Shown here one piece after another: positions 7,828 to 16,023 of a DNA stretch of 64,000 bases. This DNA comes from an uncultured Massilia sp. (lineage in GTDB: Bacteria > Pseudomonadota > Gammaproteobacteria > Burkholderiales > Burkholderiaceae). Below the pieces are notes generated by a model, which did not search any database, was not told where the DNA came from, and was given only the letters and a program-made list of their open reading frames with translations. Every line of letters begins with the position of its first letter. Within the stretch, counting starts at the first letter, position 1. The position numbers were made by a program, and so were the translations under genes. The DNA lies in NCBI GenBank assembly GCA_946481275.1, contig CAMLMV010000012.1, forward strand, positions 1 through 64,000. Direction: 5' to 3'.

Positions 7828-9078
7828 ATGGCCAACGCTTGCGGCGTCGATTTCGGCACGTCCAACTCCACCGTCGGCTGGGTGCGGCCCGGCCAACCCA
7901 CGCTCCTGCCCCTCGAGGATGGCAAGGCGACGCTACCGTCGGTCGTGTTCTTCAACGCGGACGACGACCAGGTGCGCTATGGCCGCGCCGCGCTCGCCGA
8001 CTACCTGGAAGGCTACGACGGCCGCCTGATGCGGTCGTTGAAGAGCCTGCTGGGCACCAGCCTGATGGAGGGTCAGACGGAAGTCGGCGGGCGCGCGTTG
8101 CCGTTCCGGCAACTGCTGGGGCACTTCATCGGCGAAGTCAAGCGCCGCGCCGAGTGCGAGGCGGGCCGCAGCTTCGAGCGCGCCGTGTTCGGCCGCCCCG
8201 TGTACTTCGTCGACGACGACCCGGACGCGGACCGTCTCGCCGAAGACACGCTGGCGGGCATCGCCCGGGCCGTGGGCTTCACGGAGATCGGGTTCCAGTA
8301 CGAGCCGATCGCGGCCGCGTTCGACTACGAGTCCCGCATCGAACGCGAGGAACTGGTGCTGATCGCCGACATCGGCGGCGGCACGTCCGACTTCTCGCTC
8401 GTGCGCCTGGGTCCGGCGCGGGCGGCCCGCACGGACCGCCGCGACGACATCCTCGCGACCGGCGGCGTGCACATCGGCGGCACCGACTTCGACAAATACC
8501 TGAGCCTGGCCTCCGTCATGCCGCTGCTGGGCCACGGCAGCACGCTGCTGTCGGGGGCTTCGGTACCGTCGAGCTATTACTTCAACCTGGCGACGTGGCA
8601 CACGATCAACCAGGCCTATACGCGCAAGAGCATCGCGCAGCTCGCCGACCTCGTGCGCGACGCGGCCGAGCCCGATAAACTGAAGCGCCTGCAGCGGCTG
8701 ATCGACGACCGCGCCGGCCACTGGCTCGCGATGCGCGTGGAAGAGGCCAAGATCGGCCTGTCCGACGTACCGGAAGTGCAGCTCGACCTGGACCGGCTCG
8801 ATCCGCCCGAACTGCTGCGCGTGCACCGCGACCTGTTCACGGACGCCATCGCCGGCATGATCGACAGCGTCGGCGCGACCGTCCAGCGGCTGCTGGATGA
8901 AGCCGGCGTCGCGCCGGAGCGCGTCGACACCGTGTTCTTCACGGGCGGCTCCAGCGGCGTGGCGAGCCTGCGCGAGCGCATCGCCGCCATCGTTCCCGAC
9001 GCGCGCCGCGTCGAGGGCGACCTGTTCGGCAGTATCGGCGCCGGGCTGGCGATCGACGCCGCCCGGAAGTTTGGTTGA
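7828..9078 (+). CDS. yegD: Hsp70-family protein, YegD-like
   Basis: The 416-residue protein has the actin/Hsp70 ATPase fold: phosphate-1 motif GVDFGTSNSTVG near the start, phosphate-2 motif IADIGGGTSDFS in the middle, and adenosine motif VFFTGGSSGVASL near the end. It lacks the substrate-binding and lid domains of DnaK, as YegD proteins do, so it should be a cytoplasmic ATPase. Its clients are unknown. It begins 102 bases from the divergent ctaD and is followed 26 bases later by an exonuclease gene, probably in one transcript. The ATG at 7828 has GAGAGG upstream. Confidence 0.88.
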   Translation: MANACGVDFGTSNSTVGWVRPGQPTLLPLEDGKATLPSVVFFNADDDQVRYGRAALADYLEGYDGRLMRSLKSLLGTSLMEGQTEVGGRALPFRQLLGHFIGEVKRRAECEAGRSFERAVFGRPVYFVDDDPDADRLAEDTLAGIARAVGFTEIGFQYEPIAAAFDYESRIEREELVLIADIGGGTSDFSLVRLGPARAARTDRRDDILATGGVHIGGTDFDKYLSLASVMPLLGHGSTLLSGASVPSSYYFNLATWHTINQAYTRKSIAQLADLVRDAAEPDKLKRLQRLIDDRAGHWLAMRVEEAKIGLSDVPEVQLDLDRLDPPELLRVHRDLFTDAIAGMIDSVGATVQRLLDEAGVAPERVDTVFFTGGSSGVASLRERIAAIVPDARRVEGDLFGSIGAGLAIDAARKFG

Positions 9079-9104
9079 AGCGACCTGGTTAAGAAAGGAA
9101 TACC

Positions 9105-9740
9105 GTGTTCGAACGTCCCATCGTCATGCTCGACTTCGAGACCACCGGCCTGTCGCCCGATGCCGGCGACCGCATCACCGAGGTGGCGGCCCTGCGCATC
9201 GCCGACGGCCGCATCGTCGAGCGCTACGTCTCGCTCGTGAATTGCGGCGTACGCGTGCCGTCGTTCATCACCCAGCTGACGGGCATCACGCAGGCGATGG
9301 TCGACGGCGCGCCGCCGGCTGCGGAGGTCGTCCCGGCCCTCATCGAATTCATCGGTGACGATGTGCTGGCCGCGCACAATGCCAGCTTCGACGAGAAATT
9401 CCTGAAGGCCGAGGGCGCGCTGCTGGGCCATGGGTGCCGGCATGCCGGGCTCGTGTGCTCGCTGAAGCTGTCGCGCCGCGTGTTCCCGGGCATGGCGAGC
9501 TACAAGCTGGGCCAGCTGTCGCGCGCGCTCGGCATCATGTTCAAGGGGAATGCCCACCGGGCCGAGGCCGACGCCGAAGTGGCCGCCCAGCTGCTGCTGC
9601 ACATCGGCCGCCATCTCGGCGACGCCTACGGGCTGGCAGGGGTCGACCCGGACCTGCTCGTGTCGCTGAACCGCGTGGCGGCCGCGAAGGTCGACGCATT
9701 CATGGGCGTGTACGCGGCCGGGCGGCGTGTAACGGCCTGA
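9105..9740 (+). CDS. DnaQ-like 3'-5' exonuclease (DEDDh family)
   Basis: The 211-residue protein resembles the epsilon/RNase T family. Exo I motif MLDFETTGL provides the Asp and Glu, Exo II is in LAAHNASFDEKFL, and Exo III is HRAEADAEV with the general-base His and the last Asp, so all metal ligands are present. It is not the genuine DNA polymerase III epsilon subunit gene by context, because rnhA is not near. A role in DNA or RNA 3'-end trimming is likely, but the substrate cannot be told. The start is GTG at 9105 with AAGAAAGGA upstream. It lies 26 bases after the Hsp70-like gene. Confidence 0.85.
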   Translation: MFERPIVMLDFETTGLSPDAGDRITEVAALRIADGRIVERYVSLVNCGVRVPSFITQLTGITQAMVDGAPPAAEVVPALIEFIGDDVLAAHNASFDEKFLKAEGALLGHGCRHAGLVCSLKLSRRVFPGMASYKLGQLSRALGIMFKGNAHRAEADAEVAAQLLLHIGRHLGDAYGLAGVDPDLLVSLNRVAAAKVDAFMGVYAAGRRVTA

Positions 9741-9795
9741 TCGGGCCTCTTATTTCCTGCATGCAGTAGGGCTTCGTCGCGTGGCAGTGTCCTCG

Positions 9796-9828
9796 CCGGC
9801 CGACCCGTCGCGCCGGCGTCGTTTTTGC
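9796..9828 (+). terminator. Probable terminator after the exonuclease gene
   Basis: Two GCCGGC blocks can pair across a short loop and are followed by a T5 stretch shortly after. The stem is GC-rich but the T run is offset by a few bases. It fits the end of the yegD-exonuclease transcript. Confidence 0.5.
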
Positions 9829-9935
9829 CGTCGTCCATCCCCTCCACGTTGGCGCAAGTCAAATCCGTAATGCATCTCGTCATTACACTTTTGGCAATTC
9901 TTTGGCCTCAACGCGTGTCCGTCAGGAGCTACCGC

Positions 9936-11369
9936 ATGCACAGTCACGAGTCCCTCCCGCGCGCCGGCGCGCTCGCCTGGTTTGCCCGCGCCGCCGCGTG
10001 TGGCGATGCCTATGCGCAGTTCAACCTGGGCATGATGTACAAGGAAGGCGACGGTGCCCCGCAGGACGACGTCGCCGCCTGCCGGTGGCTGGAGCGGGCC
10101 GCGCGCCAGCGCCTCGTGTTCGCCCAGAACCACCTGGGCAGCATGTATTTTCTCGGCCGCGGCGTGGCGCAGTCGGACCACGAGGCGGCGTACTGGTTCG
10201 GCCTCGCCGCCGCGCAGGGCGACGCGTCGGCGCAGCAGAACCTGGGCGATCTGTACCGGGCGGGGCGGGGCGTGCCGCGCGACCCGGCCCAGGCCGTCGC
10301 CTGGTACTACAAGGCGGCCGAGCAGGACCTGCCCAGCGCCCAGCGGCTGCTCGGCACCTGCTACCGGGACGGCGAAGGCGTGGCGCGCAGCCTGCCGCTC
10401 GCGATGGCGTGGTTTCGCAAGGCCGCGCTGCTGGACGATGCCGAGGCCGCCGTCTGCCTCGGGCTGATGTACCGCGGCGGCGCGGGCGTGGCGCCGAGCG
10501 AGTCCGAGGCGTTGTACTGGTTCCGGCGCGCGGCCGCGCGCGGCCACGCGCCGGCGCAACGCCTGCTGGGGCTGGCGTACCTGGTGGGACACGGGCTGCC
10601 GTCCGACGCGCAGGGCGCGCGCGCCTGGCTCGAATGCGCCGCCGAGCAGGGCGACGCGGAAGCGCAGTTCAGCCTGGCGCAGCTGCTGGGCGCGGCCGAC
10701 GCGGAGGCGCTCGCGGGCGCGGGTGCCGGAGACGGGGAAAAAGCGGGGCCGCGCTGGAGCGGTCCCGCGCTGGCCTGGACGCTGGCCGCGGCCGAGCAGG
10801 GCCACGTGCTGGCCCAGGTGAACCTGGGCAACCGGTACGCGTTCGGGCGCGGCGTCGCGCGCGATCCGGAGCGGGCGCTGTACTGGTATGGACGCGCGGC
10901 CGAGCAGGGCGCCGCGAAGGCCCAGTTCACGCTGGGCGTGATGTACGCGAACGGCCAGGACGTGCGCCGCGACGAGGCGCTGGCGGCCGAATGGTACCGG
11001 CGCGCGGCCGAGCAGGGCGATGCGAGCGCCCAGAACAACCTCGGGGTGATGTATGCGAACGGCCAGGGCGTGCCCCAGGACGACGCGCAGGCCGTGCACT
11101 GGTACCGGCTCGCCGCCGAACAGGGCCACGCACTGGCCCAGTACAACCTGGGCGGCATGTACAACAGCGGCCGGGGCGTCGCGCGCGACACGGTGCGCTC
11201 GTACATGTGGATGCTGCTGGCGGCCGACGCCGGCGATCCGGCGGCCAGCGCCAACAAGGCGATCGTCGCGCGCCGCCTGTCGCAGGAGCAGATCGCGAGC
11301 GCCGACGACATGCGGCGCCGGTGGCGGAACGCCCGGTCGTATGCGGGCCCGGAGCGGCGTGCCGCGTGA
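9936..11369 (+). CDS. Sel1-repeat (TPR-like) protein
   Basis: The 477-residue protein is built almost entirely of Sel1-like repeats of about 36 residues (pattern AAEQG.A.AQ..LG.MY..G.GV..D...A..WY). About eleven repeats can be counted, the seventh broken by a Gly/Ala-rich insertion, plus a shorter capping helix pair. Such solenoids bind other proteins; the partner here is unknown. The ATG at 9936 is preferred over a start 37 codons upstream because AGGAG sits seven bases before it and the repeats begin soon after. With this start there is no signal peptide, so the protein is probably cytoplasmic. The end is basic (AGPERRAA). It stands alone between two transcripts. Confidence 0.9.
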   Translation: MHSHESLPRAGALAWFARAAACGDAYAQFNLGMMYKEGDGAPQDDVAACRWLERAARQRLVFAQNHLGSMYFLGRGVAQSDHEAAYWFGLAAAQGDASAQQNLGDLYRAGRGVPRDPAQAVAWYYKAAEQDLPSAQRLLGTCYRDGEGVARSLPLAMAWFRKAALLDDAEAAVCLGLMYRGGAGVAPSESEALYWFRRAAARGHAPAQRLLGLAYLVGHGLPSDAQGARAWLECAAEQGDAEAQFSLAQLLGAADAEALAGAGAGDGEKAGPRWSGPALAWTLAAAEQGHVLAQVNLGNRYAFGRGVARDPERALYWYGRAAEQGAAKAQFTLGVMYANGQDVRRDEALAAEWYRRAAEQGDASAQNNLGVMYANGQGVPQDDAQAVHWYRLAAEQGHALAQYNLGGMYNSGRGVARDTVRSYMWMLLAADAGDPAASANKAIVARRLSQEQIASADDMRRRWRNARSYAGPERRAA

Positions 11370-11473
11370 GCCCGGCGGCGGAGTTGTCGTCGTGCTACTT
11401 GATTCGCGCTATCATGCTCAGCGGCATCCGCCGACAACCCACGCCGTTATTCCATCCTACAAGACCAACAACC

Positions 11474-13654
11474 ATGCACATGAGACATGCCACCTTCGTC
11501 GCCGCCTTCGTCGCGCTCACTGCGGCGCTCGGTGCCGGTCCGGCCATCAGCCAGACCTGCCCCGGCAGCGGCACGCCGCTGACCTATCCGGTCGCGAAGA
11601 AAGTCGACCAGACCGACACCTATTTCGGCACGACCATCGCCGATCCCTACCGCTGGCTGGAAGACGCCAACAGCGCCGAGACGAAGGCGTGGGTGGATGC
11701 GGAAAACCGGGTGACCCAGGCCTACCTGGCCACGATTCCGCAGCGCGCCGCCATCCGCGAGCGCCTCACGCAGCTGTGGAACTACGAGCGCTACAGCGTG
11801 CCGTTCCGCGAAGGGGGCCGCTATTTCTACAGCCGCAACGACGGCTTGCAGAACCAGGCCGTGCTGTACACGATGACGTCGCTGAACGACGCGCCGCGCC
11901 TGCTGCTCGACCCGAACACGCTGGCGGCTGACGGCACCGTCGCACTGGCGGGCCTCGCCGTGAGCCCGGACGGCAGGCTGCTGGCGTACTCGACGGCGGC
12001 CTCGGGATCGGACTGGAACGAGATCAAGGTGCGCGACGTCGCGACCGGCAACGATCTCGCGGATCACATCAAATGGGTCAAGTTCTCGGAGACGGCCTGG
12101 ACGCGCGACGGCAAAGGCTTCTTCTACAGCCGCTACGACGAGCCGAAGGAAGCGACCAAGCTCGCCGACGTGAATTACTTCCAGAAGCTGTACTACCACA
12201 AGCTGGGCACGCCGCAGGACGCCGACGTGCTCGTATACGACCGGCCGGACGAGAAGGAATGGGGCTTCGGTGCCGCCACGACGGACGACGGCCGCTACCT
12301 CATCATCACGGCGACGAAGGGCACCGCGCATAAATATCGCGTGTTCTACAAGGACCTGACGAAGCCGGATGCGAAGGTGCAGCCGCTGATCGACAACTTC
12401 GACGCGGCCTATGAGTTCGTCGACAACGTCGGACCCGTGTTCTATTTCGTCACGGACCGCAACGCGCCGCGCCAGCGCATCGTCGCCATCGACACCCGCA
12501 AACCGCAGGAGGCGAACTGGAAGACGATCGTGCCGGAAAGCGACCAGACGCTCGTGGCGGCGCACCTGGTGGGCGAGAAGTTGATCGCGCAATACCTGGC
12601 GGACGCGCGCAGCGTCGTCAGGATCGTCGACCTGAAGGGCAAGCCGGTGCGCGAGGTGGCGTTGCCGGGCATCGGCAGCGTCGCGGGCTTCACGGGCAAG
12701 CGTGGTGACAAGGAAACCTTTTTCTCGTTCACCAGCTACACGACGCCGACGACGATCTACCGGCTGGACACAAAGACGGGCACCAGCACGGTATTCCGCC
12801 AGCCGAAGGTGCAGTTCGACCCGAATGGCTACGAAACACGCCAGCAATTCTTCACGAGCCGCGACGGCACGCGCGTGCCGATGTTCATCGTATCGAAGAA
12901 GGGCCTCAAATTGGACGGCAACAACCCGACCTATTTGTACGGCTATGGCGGCTTCAATATCTCGTTGACGCCGGCGTTCTCGCCGGCCAACCTGGCATGG
13001 ATGGAAATGGGCGGCGTGTATGCCGTGGCCAACCTGCGCGGCGGCGGGGAATACGGCGAAGCGTGGCACGAGGCCGGCACGAAGCTCAAGAAGCAGAACG
13101 TGTTCGACGACTTCATCGGCGCTGCGGAATGGCTTGTCGCCAACAAGGTGACGTCGCCGGCGAAGCTCGCGATCGGCGGCGGCAGCAACGGCGGCCTGCT
13201 CGTGGGCGCGGCGATGACGCAGCGGCCGGAGCTGTTCGCGGCGGCCATCCCGCAGGTGGGCGTAATGGACATGCTGCGCTTCCACAAGTTCACGATCGGC
13301 TGGGCGTGGACGTCGGATTATGGTTCGTCGGAAAACCCGGACGAGTTCAAGGCGCTGGTGAAGTATTCGCCGTTGCACAACCTGAAGGCGGGCACGTGCT
13401 ATCCGGCCACGATGATCACGACGGCCGACCACGACGACCGCGTCGTGCCGGCGCACAGCTTCAAGTTCGCCGCGACGGCCCAGGCGGCGCAGGCGGGAAC
13501 GAATCCGGTGATCATCCGCATCGACACGAAGGCCGGCCACGGCGCGGGCAAGCCGACGAGCAAGCAGATCGAGGAAGTGGCCGACCGTTGGGGCTTCCTG
13601 ACGAAGGCGCTCCATGTGGACGTTGCGCCGACTGTGGCGGGCGGATCGGAGTGA
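11474..13654 (+). CDS. Prolyl oligopeptidase, exported (S9A)
   Basis: The 726-residue serine peptidase cuts peptides after proline. An N-terminal signal peptide (about 1-26, ending near GPAISQ) directs it to the periplasm. It is followed by the seven-bladed propeller (about 70-440; PYRWLEDANS near the start) and the alpha/beta hydrolase domain (about 450-715). Catalytic residues are visible: Ser571 in GGGSNGGLL, the aspartate pair in DHDDRV (652-657), and His689 in GHGAGKP. The start is ATG 11474; another ATG two codons later would also keep the signal peptide. No strong Shine-Dalgarno is seen. A perfect 12-bp hairpin follows the stop. Confidence 0.93.
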   Translation: MHMRHATFVAAFVALTAALGAGPAISQTCPGSGTPLTYPVAKKVDQTDTYFGTTIADPYRWLEDANSAETKAWVDAENRVTQAYLATIPQRAAIRERLTQLWNYERYSVPFREGGRYFYSRNDGLQNQAVLYTMTSLNDAPRLLLDPNTLAADGTVALAGLAVSPDGRLLAYSTAASGSDWNEIKVRDVATGNDLADHIKWVKFSETAWTRDGKGFFYSRYDEPKEATKLADVNYFQKLYYHKLGTPQDADVLVYDRPDEKEWGFGAATTDDGRYLIITATKGTAHKYRVFYKDLTKPDAKVQPLIDNFDAAYEFVDNVGPVFYFVTDRNAPRQRIVAIDTRKPQEANWKTIVPESDQTLVAAHLVGEKLIAQYLADARSVVRIVDLKGKPVREVALPGIGSVAGFTGKRGDKETFFSFTSYTTPTTIYRLDTKTGTSTVFRQPKVQFDPNGYETRQQFFTSRDGTRVPMFIVSKKGLKLDGNNPTYLYGYGGFNISLTPAFSPANLAWMEMGGVYAVANLRGGGEYGEAWHEAGTKLKKQNVFDDFIGAAEWLVANKVTSPAKLAIGGGSNGGLLVGAAMTQRPELFAAAIPQVGVMDMLRFHKFTIGWAWTSDYGSSENPDEFKALVKYSPLHNLKAGTCYPATMITTADHDDRVVPAHSFKFAATAQAAQAGTNPVIIRIDTKAGHGAGKPTSKQIEEVADRWGFLTKALHVDVAPTVAGGSE

Positions 13655-13670
13655 TATAAGCCGGCGTGAT

Positions 13671-13704
13671 CCCCGCTGTCATCGGCTGGAATATGACAGC
13701 GGGG
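13671..13704. repeat. Strong inverted repeat without T run
   Basis: CCCCGCTGTCAT at 13671-13682 and ATGACAGCGGGG at 13693-13704 are perfect complements around a 10-base loop. There is no T tract after it on either strand. It may end the prolyl oligopeptidase transcript by a rho-assisted route, or act as an operator or leader structure for the small gene downstream. Confidence 0.7.
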
Positions 13705-13744
13705 TGACATCACGAATAATTATCGCGGAGATCGGAAAAGGAAA

Positions 13745-13774
13745 TTGGATTGATATCTGGCGTAGGGGTACACT
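13745..13774 (+). promoter_or_regulatory. Candidate sigma-70 promoter for the 45-residue ORF
   Basis: TTGGAT (13745-13750), an 18-base spacer and TACACT (13769-13774) precede the small gene by about 40 bases. Confidence 0.45.
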
Positions 13775-13811
13775 GCATTCATCACTGAATGACATGACGA
13801 ATGGAGCTGAT

Positions 13812-13949
13812 ATGAACGCCACGACGACGATCTCGACCCGCATCACGACTGAAAACAAGCTTGGTCGCCTGTTCCGCGCATTCTGCCAGGAAGCCCGCCG
13901 CGCCATCGAAATGGTCGGCGCGTCGTACCGCTACACGCCGCCGCTGTAA
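13812..13949 (+). CDS. Small protein of unknown function (45 residues)
   Basis: I do not recognise this gene. It starts at ATG 13812 with a good GGAG five bases upstream, has a candidate promoter, and ends shortly before a strong terminator, so it forms a complete stand-alone transcription unit. The peptide has a Thr-rich N-terminus (MNATTTISTR), then a basic amphipathic helix (KLGRLFRAFCQEARRAIEM) with one Cys, and a short YRYTPPL tail. There is no signal peptide or full membrane span. Its size and charge recall small regulatory or stress peptides, but no function can be assigned. Confidence 0.6.
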   Translation: MNATTTISTRITTENKLGRLFRAFCQEARRAIEMVGASYRYTPPL

Positions 13950-13991
13950 GCGCGAGCCGCACGCAGCACCGGCGCCCAGGTGCCACGAAGA

Positions 13992-14016
13992 AACCCCGCC
14001 ATGTGCGGGGTTTTTT
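13992..14016 (+). terminator. Rho-independent terminator
   Basis: ACCCCGC and GCGGGGT pair around a short loop and are followed by six T. This ends the small gene's transcript. It also lies just beyond the stop of the opposing XRE-cupin gene. Confidence 0.88.
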
Positions 14017-14018
14017 AT

Positions 14019-14588
14019 TTACCGGTGCACGACCACCAGCAACGCCTTCGCCTCCGTCTTGCCGGCATTCCGGATGGCATGATTCTGGTCGGCCGGATAC
14101 CGCGCCGTCGCGCCGTGCTTGATTTTTCGCTTCTCGGCCCCGACCTCCAATTCCACCGTCCCAGTTACCACGGTCAAATGCTCGTTGGTACCAGGATCGT
14201 GGGCCTGCGACGCCAGTTCGCCGCCCGGCTGCAATGTCAGTTCATACCATTCGTACTTGCCGGCAAGGTCCATCGGTCCCAGGATGCGCAGCGAGTAGCC
14301 CGCGTGGCTGCCGGGCAGGGTGGGGATTTCGTGGGCGTCGACGACACGGATCAGGTCCACCGAGCGCGTTTCGGAGGAGAGTAATTCGCCGATCTGCACG
14401 CCGAGCGCATTGGCGAGGCGCCACGTGATGGCGATGGTGGGGTTGGCTTTTTCGCGTTCGATCTGCGACAGCATCGATTTGGAGACCCCGGCGATGCGGG
14501 ACAGGTCTTCCAGGGTCAGGCCGCGTGCGAGGCGCAGCCGTTGCAGGGTGGCGCCGACTTCCGGCGGAGCGCTGGTATTGTTGTTCAT
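14019..14588 (-). CDS. XRE-family regulator with C-terminal cupin
   Basis: The 189-residue protein has an N-terminal Cro/C1-type helix-turn-helix (about 12-65; TLEDLSRIAGVSKSMLSQIE) and a C-terminal small-molecule-binding cupin (about 110-186; HDPGTNEHLTVVTG). Proteins of this layout often sense an amino acid or related metabolite and control an adjacent catabolic operon. Here the gene is divergent from kbl-tdh-sdaA, and the 134-base gap holds three TTC-N8-GAA sites, so local control of threonine/serine breakdown and of itself is the obvious prediction. The start at 14588 is the natural N-terminus ahead of the helix-turn-helix. The sensed ligand is unknown. Confidence 0.88.
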   Translation of the reverse strand: MNNNTSAPPEVGATLQRLRLARGLTLEDLSRIAGVSKSMLSQIEREKANPTIAITWRLANALGVQIGELLSSETRSVDLIRVVDAHEIPTLPGSHAGYSLRILGPMDLAGKYEWYELTLQPGGELASQAHDPGTNEHLTVVTGTVELEVGAEKRKIKHGATARYPADQNHAIRNAGKTEAKALLVVVHR

Positions 14589-14625
14589 GGAGCTTGCTTG
14601 CCAAGTTCAATGGCTGGGGGTAATA

Positions 14626-14677
14626 TTCAATATATTGAAATTCCGTTCGAAATATAGAACAAGTTCCATACATCGAA
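14626..14677. promoter_or_regulatory. Array of three TTC-N8-GAA operator-like sites
   Basis: Three dyads with the same half-sites occur at 14626-14639 (TTCAATATATTGAA, a perfect palindrome), 14646-14659 and 14664-14677. Their starts are 20 and 18 bases apart, about two helical turns, so they face one side of the DNA. They lie between the divergent XRE-cupin gene and kbl; a TATACC -10-like box for kbl follows at 14689-14694. The probable ligand is the XRE-cupin protein. Confidence 0.65.
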
Positions 14678-14722
14678 CGAATCCACACTATACCATTCGC
14701 CAACCGACAAGGACGAGGAAAC

Positions 14723-15928
14723 ATGAGCGACCAAGCATTCTATAGCGGCCTCCAGCAGAAACTCGACACGCTCAGGACCGAAGGCCTGTTCAAGCCCGAA
14801 CGCGTGCTCGCCTCGCGCCAGGGCGCCGAAGTGGTCGCCGACGATGGCCGCACGCTGATCAACATGTGCGCCAACAACTACCTCGGCCTGTCGGGCGACA
14901 TCGAGACCCAGAAGGCGGCCGAAGCGGCGCTGCAACGATACGGCTATGGCCTGTCGTCCGTGCGCTTCATCTGCGGCACGCAGACGGTGCACAAGGAACT
15001 GGAACGCAAGCTGTCGGACTTCCTCGGCACGGAAGACACGATCCTGTACGCCGCCGCCTTCGACGCCAACGGCGGCGTGTTCGAGCCGCTGTTCGACGAG
15101 AACGACGCGATCATCTCGGACGCCCTGAACCACGCGTCGATCATCGACGGCATCCGCCTGTGCAAGGCCGCGCGCTACCGTTATGCCAACAACGACATGG
15201 CCGACCTGGAACAGCAGCTGCAGGCCGCAACCAGCGCGGGCAAGCGCCACAAGATCATCGTCACGGACGGCGTGTTCTCGATGGACGGCACGATCGCGCA
15301 ATTGGACAAGATCGTCGCACTGGCCGGTAAATATGGCGCGCTGACGATGATCGACGAGTCGCACGCATCCGGCTTCATGGGCAAGACGGGCCGCGGCACG
15401 CACGAGCACTGCGGCGTGATCGGCAAGATCGACATCATCACCGGCACGCTCGGCAAGGCGCTGGGCGGCGCGATGGGCGGTTTTACCTCCGGCCGCAAGG
15501 AAGTCATCGAGACCTTGCGCCAGAAGTCGCGTCCCTACCTGTTCTCGAACACGCTGGCGCCGATGATCGCCGGCGCGTCGCTCGCGGTGCTGGACCGCAT
15601 CAGCAAGTCCACGGAACTGCGCGACCGCCTGCACGAGAACACGGCCTATTTCCGCCGCGAGATCGAGCGTATCGGCTTTACCATCAAGCCGGGCACGCAC
15701 CCGGTGGTGCCGGTGATGCTGTTCGATGCCCCCGTCGCGCAGAAATTCGCCGCCCGCATGTTCGAACTGGGCGTGCTGCTGTCGGGCTTCTTCTATCCGG
15801 TCGTACCGATGGGCCAGGCGCGCGTGCGCGTGCAGCTGTCGGCCGCGCATACCCGCGAACAGCTGGACAAGGTGCTGGGTGCGTTCGAGCAGGCCGGCCG
15901 CGAACTGGGCATCATCAAGACCGCCTGA
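14723..15928 (+). CDS. kbl: Glycine C-acetyltransferase (2-amino-3-ketobutyrate CoA ligase)
   Basis: This PLP enzyme cleaves 2-amino-3-ketobutyrate with CoA to give glycine and acetyl-CoA, the second step of threonine breakdown. The 401-residue length is typical. The PLP lysine is Lys245 in GTLGKALGG. DESHASGFMG (211-220) holds the PLP-contacting Asp and His, and NNYLGLSG lies near the N-terminus. The ATG at 14723 has GACGAGGAAAC upstream. The order kbl then tdh, under one upstream control region, fits a threonine-inducible operon. Confidence 0.96.
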   Translation: MSDQAFYSGLQQKLDTLRTEGLFKPERVLASRQGAEVVADDGRTLINMCANNYLGLSGDIETQKAAEAALQRYGYGLSSVRFICGTQTVHKELERKLSDFLGTEDTILYAAAFDANGGVFEPLFDENDAIISDALNHASIIDGIRLCKAARYRYANNDMADLEQQLQAATSAGKRHKIIVTDGVFSMDGTIAQLDKIVALAGKYGALTMIDESHASGFMGKTGRGTHEHCGVIGKIDIITGTLGKALGGAMGGFTSGRKEVIETLRQKSRPYLFSNTLAPMIAGASLAVLDRISKSTELRDRLHENTAYFRREIERIGFTIKPGTHPVVPVMLFDAPVAQKFAARMFELGVLLSGFFYPVVPMGQARVRVQLSAAHTREQLDKVLGAFEQAGRELGIIKTA

Positions 15929-16023
15929 ACGGGGCGGGAGGATCATCGATAGCCCGGATGGCTCCGCCCACGAAGCGGGGCGCCGGGAACAGGCTCACGA
16001 AGCCGTAACAAGAAGGAACAAGC

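Noticed and set aside
9741..9935. Earlier start for the Sel1 protein at 9825 with a hydrophobic N-terminal segment
   Set aside because: The upstream ATG has no ribosome site, would overlap the terminator hairpin, and a clean AGGAG precedes the ATG at 9936.
11447..13615. 722-residue minus-strand frame over the prolyl oligopeptidase gene
   Set aside because: Low-complexity Arg/His/Val translation; the opposite strand has a full catalytic triad.
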